Source: DASPSM01 sp963800135 (GTDB taxonomy: Bacteria; Planctomycetota; Planctomycetia; Planctomycetales; Planctomycetaceae). Taken from it: a DNA stretch of 64,000 nucleotides. The stretch spans positions 248,001 to 312,000 of the forward strand of contig CAWCZR010000010.1 of the NCBI GenBank assembly GCA_963800135.1, read 5' to 3'. The translations under genes were made by a program, and so were the position numbers. Numbering within the stretch: the stretch's first letter is position 1; the number at the start of each line of letters is the position of its first letter. A model generated the notes under the pieces. It had not been told where the DNA came from and did no database searches. It saw nothing but the letters and a program-made list of their open reading frames with translations. Shown one piece after another: positions 26,993-34,900 of the stretch.

Positions 26993-28060
26993 TCAGTTAC
27001 GGCTGGGCTGCTGGCCGTTCAGCCGCTGCCGCAGGTAGGTCGCCCGGGCGACGTTGCGTTCGGCCGATTTGAGATGTTCGTGCCGCAGCTTCTGCAGGTG
27101 GGCCGGCTGCGTGTGGATGAACAGCTCGTTGACCGTGGGGATTTGCAGGTCGTCGATCAGTCCCAGGTTGATTCCCATCCGCACGCTGGAGAGCAGGATC
27201 ATCGTCTCTTCCGAGCTGATCGACTGCGCGCTTTTGAGTGTGCCGTACGCCCGCGACACCTTGTCGTGCAGTTCCTGGCGGTTCTTCTTCACCAGCTCGT
27301 CCCGCACGCGCCGCTCGTACGAGATGATGTTGGGCACGACGTCGCGAATCTCGTCGATCAGCTGCTCTTCGTTCTTGCCGAGCGTGATCTGGTTGGAGAT
27401 CTGGTAGAAATCGCCCATCGCCTGGCTGCCCTCGCCGTACAGGCCGCGGACCGCCAGGCTGATCTTTTGCAGCGCCTGGAAGACCTTTTTGATTTCGCCG
27501 GAAAGGCCCAGCGCGGGCAGATGGAGCATCACGCTCACGCGGATGCCCGTGCCGACGTTCGTCGGGCAGGCGGTAAGGTAGCCCAACTGGTCGCTGAAGG
27601 CGTAGGTGACGTATTCTTCGACGGCATCGTCGAGCTTGTTGATGGCCGTCCAGCATTCGTCGAGCGCCAGGCCGCTGCGGAGGACCTGGATGCGGAGATG
27701 GTCCTCCTCGTTGATCATCAGGCTGACGTTCTCTTCATCGCCGATGCCGACGCCGCGGGAGCCGTGCGCCTCGGCGTGCTCGCGGCTGATCAACTGCCGC
27801 TCGACGAGAAACTGCCGGTCGAGCGTCTCGAGGCGGGCGACGTCGACGTAGCTGAGCTTGGTGCCGACCCGAAGCTGATCGAGGTGAGTGCGCAGGAGTT
27901 CTTCGATCCGGCTCTTGGCGTCGTCGTCGGCCCGGTTAGGGAAGGGGAACTGGGCCAGGTTGCGAGCCAGGCGGATCCGGCTGGAGATGACGATGTCGGA
28001 ATCGGGCCCGCTGCCGCGCAGCCATTCGCCGCTGGTATGCGTCAGGCTGTCAATGTCCAA
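26993..28060 (-). CDS. mcsB: Protein arginine kinase McsB
   Basis: McsB phosphorylates arginine residues of proteins, marking them for ClpCP-type degradation and controlling stress responses. It is a guanidino-kinase-fold enzyme: VISSRIRLARNLAQFPFPN near the start, GDEENVSLMINEEDHLRIQ as substrate/ATP region, LGYLTACPTNVGTGIRVSV as the conserved nucleotide segment, and the C-terminal MILLSSVRMGINLGL. I chose TTG 28060 because GGAGGG lies 8 nt upstream and it gives 355 aa starting MDIDSLT, the normal McsB length. Starts further upstream would add an untypical basic tail. It follows mcsA by 97 bases on the same strand. No ctsR or clpC is in the window. Confidence 0.93.
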   Translation of the reverse strand: MDIDSLTHTSGEWLRGSGPDSDIVISSRIRLARNLAQFPFPNRADDDAKSRIEELLRTHLDQLRVGTKLSYVDVARLETLDRQFLVERQLISREHAEAHGSRGVGIGDEENVSLMINEEDHLRIQVLRSGLALDECWTAINKLDDAVEEYVTYAFSDQLGYLTACPTNVGTGIRVSVMLHLPALGLSGEIKKVFQALQKISLAVRGLYGEGSQAMGDFYQISNQITLGKNEEQLIDEIRDVVPNIISYERRVRDELVKKNRQELHDKVSRAYGTLKSAQSISSEETMILLSSVRMGINLGLIDDLQIPTVNELFIHTQPAHLQKLRHEHLKSAERNVARATYLRQRLNGQQPSRN

Positions 28061-28157
28061 GTTCGATTCCCTCCGTCGTCCTCGCGCCCGGGCTCCCGAG
28101 AAATGGCGCAGTTGAGTGCGCTGCGCAGGGGCCATTGCCCTCTGCCGTAGCGCCGGT

Positions 28158-28709
28158 TCATCGCGCCGGTCCGAGGAGGCGGATCCTGGCCGTCGAGCCG
28201 TCAGCGCGCGACTTGGACTCGAATTCCTTCTCTAGAGATTGGATCTCGTCGCGAATTCGAGCCGCTGTTTCGTACTCTTCTTCGTCGATGGCCGACCGCA
28301 ACTCGCTCCGCAATTTGATGAGTCGGTATTGGAGCTGGCTGGCGTGAGGAGCCCGCTTGGGAAACTTGCCGGTGTGCTGCGTGTCGTTGTGGATGTTTTC
28401 CAGGAGCGGCTTCAGCTCCTTGGCAAACGCGATGTAGTCGTGCGGGCAGCCCAGACGCCCCTGTTGGCGGAACTCGCGAAAGGTGATGCCGCAGTTCGGG
28501 CAAACGAGATGGTCGAATTCCTCGTTTGCGCTCTCGCCCTCTTTGGCCGCGGATTGTTCGCTCGGTTCGCCGGCTTCGTCCTGGTCCTGGTCCTGGTTGA
28601 GATATTGCTGAGCGCAGCTTTCACACAGGTGCAGCTCTTGCACGGCCCCCGAGCGAATTTCGGTGATGTGCAATGTCGCGGGCTTCGAGCAACGCTTGCA
28701 TTTTGTCAT
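28158..28709 (-). CDS. mcsA: McsA, activator of McsB
   Basis: McsA is a zinc-binding activator of the arginine kinase. From ATG 28709 it starts MTKCKRCSKPATLHIT with paired CxxC sites (CKRC and CESC), then an acidic Gln/Asp/Glu linker, then a second zinc site (LVCPNCGITF and GCPHDY). The C-terminus is a UVR motif (LIKLRSELRSAIDEEEYETA then ARIRDEIQSLE). The 183-aa length and domain order are typical of McsA. The longer open frame upstream overlaps the trpE promoter region and is not used. mcsA and mcsB form an operon. Confidence 0.93.
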   Translation of the reverse strand: MTKCKRCSKPATLHITEIRSGAVQELHLCESCAQQYLNQDQDQDEAGEPSEQSAAKEGESANEEFDHLVCPNCGITFREFRQQGRLGCPHDYIAFAKELKPLLENIHNDTQHTGKFPKRAPHASQLQYRLIKLRSELRSAIDEEEYETAARIRDEIQSLEKEFESKSRADGSTARIRLLGPAR

Positions 28710-28817
28710 GAGGGACCAGGCTACGCGTCGCGAACGAAAAATCTCGCGGGAAGGTGGGTCAAGCGCGCTCAATTCTAGCGGTGAGAGGGGGGCTGTCAAG
28801 CGACGGTGCGCCGCGTC

Positions 28818-28846
28818 TTTTCGACGTAACGGCAAGTGGTTATTAT
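28818..28846 (+). promoter_or_regulatory. Possible trpE promoter
   Basis: TTTTCG (28818-28823), a 17-base spacer and TATTAT (28841-28846, five of six consensus bases) lie ~100 bases before the trpE ATG and divergent from mcsA. The -35 is weak. Confidence 0.4.
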
Positions 28847-28894
28847 GGATCGGCACGCGGGCACGAGACCTTTCGCGACCCGCGCCGACCTCCC

Positions 28895-28933
28895 GCCGAC
28901 GGATGTCGGCAGTCCTCAATCCTTGAGTTTTTT
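28895..28933 (+). promoter_or_regulatory. Tandem hairpins and T-run in the trpE leader (possible attenuator)
   Basis: GCCGAC/GTCGGC (28895-28910, loop GGAT) is followed by CTCAA/TTGAG (28915-28927, loop TCC) and TTTTTT (28928-28933), ending 11 bases before ATG 28945. The second stem is short, so termination would be weak. No Trp-codon-rich leader peptide is seen, so the sensing mechanism, if any, is unknown. Confidence 0.4.
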
Positions 28934-28944
28934 GCGCTCAATCC

Positions 28945-30442
28945 ATGCACGTCAGCCCCACGTTCGAGGAGTTTCGAGCCGCTTCCGCCGACGGGCGAAT
29001 CGTCCCCGTTTATCGGCGAACTCTTCGGCGACACTTTGACGCCTGTCGAAGCCTACCGGCGGATCGCTCGCGGCAACTCGTCATTTCTTTTTGAGAGCGT
29101 GGTGGGGGGCGAGAAGATCGGCCGCTACAGCTTCCTGGGCACCGATCCATTCTTACGGATCGAAGCCTTCGGCCAGAAGGTGGTGATCACTGAAGACGGG
29201 CGCTCCGAGGAGCGCGAATCCGCGGATCCGCTGCAGGATTTGGAGCGATTGCTCGCCCGTCATCGGGGCCGTCACCTGCCGGGGCTGCCGCGGTTCTGCG
29301 GCGGCGCGGTCGGTTATGCGGGGTACGACGTCGTGCGTTATTCAGAGCGTTTGCCCGATGCTCCGCCGGATGATCGCCGCGTCCCCGACATGGCGTTCGC
29401 CTTCTACGATCGGATGGTCATCTTCGATCAAATTCGTAAGACGATTCTGGTCGTCGCCAACGCGCGGCCGGGTCGCGGCGATGTGCACGAGGCTTACGAA
29501 CAGGCCACGGCACACGTCGACGAACTGTGTCGACAGTTGGAGTCGGCTTCGCCGACCAGGCAGCTCCGCGACGTGCGACTGGAGAGCCAAACGGGGCCCG
29601 AGTGGACCTCCAACGTCACTCAGCCGCAATTCGAGTCGGCCGTTGAGATGTGCAAGGAATACATCCGGGCCGGCGACATCTTTCAGGTCGTGATCAGCCA
29701 GCGGTGGGACCGACGCACGTCCGCCGGTCCGCTCGAGATCTATCGCGCGCTACGCGTGATCAATCCCAGTCCGTTCATGTTCCTCCTGCAAAGCCCCGGC
29801 GTGAACCTGGTCGGCAGCTCGCCGGAGATCATGGTCCGGGTGGAGGATGGTGTGGTCACGGTCCGCCCACTGGCCGGCACTCGCCGCCGGGGCCGCGACG
29901 AGGACGAGGACCGTCGCCTCGCCGAAGAACTGCTGGCCGACCCAAAGGAACGGGCCGAGCACGTGATGCTGATCGATCTGGCCCGGAACGACGTGGGCCG
30001 CGTGGCCCGCTTCGGTTCGGTCGAGTTGAGCGACGTGATGGTCGTCGAGCGCTACAGCCACGTGATGCACATCACGTCGAACGTTCAGGGCCGGCTCACG
30101 CCGGGAACGACCGCGCTCGATGCGCTGCGGGCCGCGTTGCCCGCCGGCACGGTCTCTGGGGCTCCCAAGGTGCGGGCGATGCAAATCATCGACGAAATGG
30201 AGCAACACCGCCGCGGGCCCTACGCCGGCGCGGTGGGCTACGTCGATTTCACCGGCAACATGGACACCTGCATCGCGTTGCGGACGCTGGTCCTGTTGGG
30301 CGACCGCGCCTACATCCAGGCCGGGGCGGGGATCGTGGCCGACAGCGTGCCGGCCGCCGAGTATGAAGAAACGCAAAACAAGGCCCAAGGCCTGATCAAG
30401 GCCGTCGAACTGGCCGAACGTCAATTGACGTCGGATGCGTAA
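28945..30442 (+). CDS. trpE: Anthranilate synthase component I (frame break)
   Basis: TrpE makes anthranilate from chorismate with ammonia from TrpG, the first step of tryptophan synthesis. ATG 28945 opens MHVSPTFEEFRAASADG and IVPVYR, the usual TrpE start. The frame shifts near 29014, and the next frame continues ELFGDTLTPVEAYRRIARG and SSFLFESVVGGEKIGRYSFL. One extra C in TATCGGCGAACTC explains it. The catalytic domain is intact: FQVVISQRWDRRTSAGPLE, NPSPFMFLL, VSGAPKVRAMQIIDEMEQ, GAVGYVDFTGNMDTCIA, QAGAGIVADSVP. The joined length is ~498 aa. PabB is the alternative, but the N-terminal region and GTVSGAPK favour TrpE. No trpG is adjacent. A leader with hairpins precedes it. Confidence 0.93.
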
Positions 30443-30667
30443 GCCGGGCGACGCGTCAAGTTCCTCGTCAGCCGCCAGACTTGAGTTCCACCCCCCGCTC
30501 AATCGGCCCTCTCGCTGTCAGAACGGCGGCTACTCAGCCGACAATTCGCGGTGGGGAATGCGGCGGAGCGCAAAAAACGAGAGAGTTCCACAGCCAGCGG
30601 CCAAGCGTCGCACACGCCTGTCTGCCCGCCATCGAACCCTCTCTGCATATCGCGAGCGAGGCCGAGC

Positions 30668-30805
30668 TTACTTCTTCGTGGTCGTCGTGGCAGTGGTCGA
30701 CTTGCCGGTCGGCTCCGTCTTCTTCGCCGTCTTGGTGTCTTCACTGCAGCCAACGATCAAGGCGGCGAAACAGAAAGTCAACAGCAATGCGGTGAACTTC
30801 TTCAT
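30668..30805 (-). CDS. Small lipoprotein A, 45 aa
   Basis: From ATG 30805 (TTGAGGAAACATC upstream) the protein reads MKKFTALLLTFCFAALIVGC and continues SEDTKTAKKTEPTGKSTTAT to the stop. The first 20 residues are a lipoprotein signal with lipobox IVGC, so the mature protein would be a ~26-residue Thr/Lys-rich peptide attached to lipid. It is too short for family assignment. A paralogue with the same layout lies 506 bases upstream at 31174-31311. Confidence 0.75.
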   Translation of the reverse strand: MKKFTALLLTFCFAALIVGCSEDTKTAKKTEPTGKSTTATTTTKK

Positions 30806-31173
30806 TGATGTTTCCTCAATTCCTCAACGTTTTGTGAGTCCCCACTTGTCCCGCCCCCAAGGACGGGCTGATTGAAGTGGTCCATTCCATCAACTCAGAC
30901 TCACGCCGGCAACCGATTATTCCCCACCCGACAAAAAATCGGCAAGTCGCCCGAACCCGCTGATTTGCCGCGGAGTCGCTCGGACGCCCAACCTTCCGTA
31001 GATTTCTCGAGTTAGCGCAGACACCGCCGACGGGCAAGCAGCCGACCCCGTCCTGCGACGACCAAGCGCCGTGCCGCAGGGGTCGGCCGAGTTCCACAGC
31101 GGGCGGCCAAGCGTCGCGCACGCCTGTCCGCCCGCTGTCGAACCCTCTCTGCATATCGCGAGCGAGGCCGAGC
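30806..31173. other. Leader and spacer between the two small lipoprotein genes
   Basis: This 368-base stretch holds the conserved leader and promoter-like hexamers of lipoprotein A, about 130 bases of unique sequence, and the downstream end of the second duplication unit. No further gene is supported. Confidence 0.5.
30884..30912 (-). promoter_or_regulatory. Possible promoter of small lipoprotein A
   Basis: On the minus strand TTGCCG (30912-30907), 17 bases and TGGAAT (30889-30884). The same pair recurs at the same place in the second unit, which is the main support. Confidence 0.4.
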
Positions 31174-31311
31174 TTACTTCTTCTCGGTCGTCGTGGCCGA
31201 CGTGGTCTTGCCAGTCGCGTCCTTCGCCTTCGTCGTCGTCTTCTCTTCGGTGCAGCCGACGATCGCGACGGCGAAACAGGCAGTCAGCAACATCGCAGTG
31301 AGCTTCTTCAT
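31174..31311 (-). CDS. Small lipoprotein B, 45 aa
   Basis: From ATG 31311 the protein reads MKKLTAMLLTACFAVAIVGC, then TEEKTTTKAKDATGKTTSAT and TTEKK. Length, lipobox and Thr/Lys-rich tail match lipoprotein A, and its start has the same GAGGAAACG site. The two are tandem paralogues on the same strand. Each appears to have its own promoter-like hexamers. The function is unknown; a small envelope-attached peptide is the most that the sequence supports. Confidence 0.75.
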   Translation of the reverse strand: MKKLTAMLLTACFAVAIVGCTEEKTTTKAKDATGKTTSATTTEKK

Positions 31312-31944
31312 TGACGTTTCCTCAATTTCCTCAACGTTTTGTGAGTCCCCACTTGTCCCGCCCCCCAAGGACGGGCTGATTGAAGTGGTCCATTGCATCA
31401 GCTCAGACTCACGCCGGCAACCGATTATTCCCCATCTCCGAAAAAAAACTGCAAGTCCGCCAATCCAACCGGTTTGCTGCCGGCGCCGAGCAGTCGCAGT
31501 TCGGCTTCGAGCGATCTGGCACGGCTGACCCGGCGCCTGCCACCGACTGTCCCAAAATTGACGGTTCCGGCCCCGACGCGCCCCAACCCCCCCAAAAACC
31601 GCCAAAAGGGGCTCGTCGCTGCGAAATTGCATTGGCGATGCGAGTTCGGGCAGTCAAAACGCTGCGACTTCGACGACGGCGATCCGGTGCTTTCCCTAGG
31701 GAATGCCTGTACATTCCGAAGCCCGATGGAGGGTCCTCCGGCGGCCTCACACCCCTTGTGGCAAAGCCACGCGCCCGAACCATTTACCGTTCCCTTGGGG
31801 GTTTAGGCAGTTTTGCACGCATATTCCGCTCAGCCGGCAAAATCGATTCAACTCGCACGACCGATCTTTCCGAAACTTTCAGAATAGCTGCTACAGCCGG
31901 CACTACCGGTACAAGGTCTCCACGTCGCAAGATCGGGAAGATCG
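31312..31944. other. Intergenic region before the surface-protein gene
   Basis: This 633-base gap holds the leader of small lipoprotein B (to about 31452), then ~490 bases without a supported gene. It must contain the promoter of the 1655-aa protein; I see no convincing -35/-10 pair. GGGAAGATCG precedes its ATG. Confidence 0.45.
31392..31420 (-). promoter_or_regulatory. Possible promoter of small lipoprotein B
   Basis: On the minus strand TTGCCG (31420-31415), 17 bases and TGCAAT (31397-31392). It is the counterpart of the pair at 30884-30912. Confidence 0.4.
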
Positions 31945-34900
31945 ATGAAAACGACAGCAAGAACCGCTCTGCTCGGCTTGCTCGTAAGCGCGAGTCTCCA
32001 GTCCCTGGCATGGGCGGACGATCCGAATCCCGGTGCGACGAATCCCTTTGGGCCTAGTGCCCCGGCGCAGAACTATGCGCCAACACCGTCGCCATCGGGC
32101 TTTGCGACAATTCCGGGCAGCCCGGCACCCTCCGGTGCTCAGACCGCCGGACACGTCGCTTTCGATTCGCCGCCGGCCAACGCAGCTCCTGGAAATTCAG
32201 CCCCGAACAACGCTGCGCCCGGCAACGGGGCGCCTCCCGCCGGCAATAACTCTCAGCCCGGACAGGTGTCGTACGACTCGATGAGTTCGACAACGCCCGG
32301 TCCGACGTGGAACAACCCCTTCGGCATCGGCGATGGGCCCTTTGGTCCGACGTTCTTCCTCGATGGCAACTTCGGTCGCGGCGTCGGCTGGGACAGCAGC
32401 TCGTACGACGCCAGGTTGTACTACCCCTGGCACATCGTCCCTGGACAAAGTGCGGTCTTTGGCGTGTTGCAGGGAGGCGTCGACGACTTCGGCCGCTGCT
32501 ACACGACCGGCGGCCTTGGCTATCGCGAATACAGCCCCGATTGGAACCGCATTCAGGGCTTTTGGGGATTCGTCGACTACGACGACACGCACGACTTCGG
32601 CTTCACGCGCTACGGCCTCAGCTACGAAAACCTGGGCAAGTATTTCGACTTCCGCATCAACGGGTACATCCTCAACAACCAGGCAGAATTTACGGTCCAG
32701 GACGCCAACTTCGGCCAGCCGTTCTTCCGCAACTACGACATCCTGATGAGCCACATTCACAGTTCGGAAGTGGCGTATGACGGTATCGACGCGGAAATCG
32801 GCGGTCCGCTGCCGTTTCTCGGCCGGCATGGCGTGAACGGATACATCGGCCCGTACTGGGTGCATAGCGCGCACGCCGGCGATGGGGTCGGCGTGCAGGG
32901 ACGCGTCAATGTTGCGGTCACCGACAACCTGCAGGTGAACGTGCAGCTGCAGGAAGACCCGATCTTCAACTCGACCGCCTTCGTCAACGTCTCGTACACG
33001 CTGCCGGACGGCATCCCGACCAAATGGTTCAGCCCGACGGCCGTCGTCGACCGCCTGAACAGCATGGTCTGGCGCAAAGACCGCATCCCGGTCAACGAAG
33101 TCACCAACATTTCGAGCAGCCCACTGCTCAATCCGGCCAACGGCGAGCCAATCGACGTGATTCACGTCAACCCGAACCTGCCGGCCAACAGCGGCAACGG
33201 TACGGCCGAGAGCCCCTTCGGCTCGCTGGCCCTCGCCCAGGCGCACGACAATCCCAACGTGAACATCATTTACGTGCAGCCGCGGAACGACGGGACCGGC
33301 ACCAACCTGACCACCAACGGCATGTTCCAGCTGTTCAACGATCAGAACGTGCTCAGCACGTCGGTCAGGCACGAAATCATCACACTCGAAGGCAACTTCC
33401 AGCTTCCCGGCTTCATGCCCGGCACGCTGCCGATCGTCTCCAATCCGGCCAACAGCGCCACCAGCTACGTCTTCGGACTGGCCAACCGGGACCAGATTTC
33501 GGGCTTCCAGATCGACGGCACCGCGTCGAGCGGCTTCGGCAACGGCATCGGCAACCCGGTCGGTCCGATCGTCGGCTTCAACATCAACCAGAACACCTTC
33601 GTCAACTACGTGAACGCCGTCTCGCTCGAGAACGCCACCGGCACGACCGCTTACAACACGTTGAGTATCTTCCCCAACAACGCCATCGGCCAGTTCGTCA
33701 ACAACACGGCGACCGGCCTCGCGGGGGTCTCGCAAAACGGCTTCGAGGTGCAGAACTACAACTCGGGCAACACGCCGGGCACGCTGACGCTCGTAGAGAC
33801 CGGCAACACCTCGACGGGCAACGCGGGCAACGGCTTCCTCACCGCCACCGCCGATGCCAGCCAGACGATCAACGCCACCTTCACCGACAACACGGCGACT
33901 GGAAACGGCACCGGCTTCCAGTTCACGACCGCGCCCGGCACGATCAACCTGGCGTTTGACGACAACGTCGCCAGCGCCAACATCGCTCCGTCGACCGGCG
34001 TCCACGTCGAGGCCGAGGGCGGCACTATCAACGTCACCTCGTTCACGGGCAACACCGTCAGCGGGAACCTGGGCAACGGCGTCTGGTTTGACGCCAACAG
34101 CATCGTCGGCGGCGGCACGATCAACGTCACCAACTTCCAGGGCAACACGATCACCAACAACGGCACGGCCGCCGTGCCGGTCATCGGCAGCGATCCGGAC
34201 GGTTTGCTGATTTCAGCCAACGGCCCGGACGCGATCGTCAACGCGGCGATCGGCGTGCTCGGCGGAACGCCCAACAACATCTCGAACAACGGTTCCGTCG
34301 GCGTCGGCGGTGCGGGCATCCACGTCTATGTGACGAATGAAGGCACCGTCACCGGCTCGATCGTCAACAACAACATCGACAGCAACGTCGAGTACGGCAT
34401 CAACTTCGACGCCAACGCGGGTCAGATCGGCCTGATCGGGGCCGCCCCCAACATGGCCGGGGCCCAGCCCTTCGTCGTCAACGCAAACAGCATCAGCGCC
34501 AACGGCAGCGCGGGCATCTTCGCTCGCCTGCAGAGCGACGCGGTCACGGGCAGCATGGCGGGCCTGGTGATCGAGAATAACTCCATCGTCGGCACGACCC
34601 CCGGCATCAGCCTCTACTCGCACGGCGATGGCATCCACGTCCGCACGGAAGGCAACTCCTTCCTGTGGGACCTCAACATCGCCGACAACTTCATCGGCAT
34701 CAACTCGGCCGGCAGCGCGTCGCCGAACGCCGGCAACGGCATCGCGATCGAGACTTACGGCAACAGCCTGTTGACCAATACCTCGGTCTTCACGTCGGTC
34801 CCCACGCCCAACAACAGCCTGGTCATGATCACCGGCAACGAGATCCGCTTCAACGCCGGGGACGGTATCAACTTCCAGCGTAACGGCGACTCAGCGGTCA

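Larger units (their letters stand above)
30583..30948. repeat. First unit of a ~360-base tandem duplication
   Basis: This unit and 31089-31452 are aligned at a constant offset of 506 bases. Both contain the small lipoprotein gene, its leader and promoter-like hexamers, from GAGTTCCACAGC at one end to CCGATTATTCCCCA at the other. Identity is highest in the leaders and lower in the gene. Confidence 0.75.
31089..31452. repeat. Second unit of the tandem duplication
   Basis: It pairs with 30583-30948 at an offset of 506 bases and carries small lipoprotein gene B. The leader is nearly unchanged while the coding part has diverged at about a third of the residues, which suggests an old duplication with selection on both the leader and the protein type. 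Confidence 0.75.
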
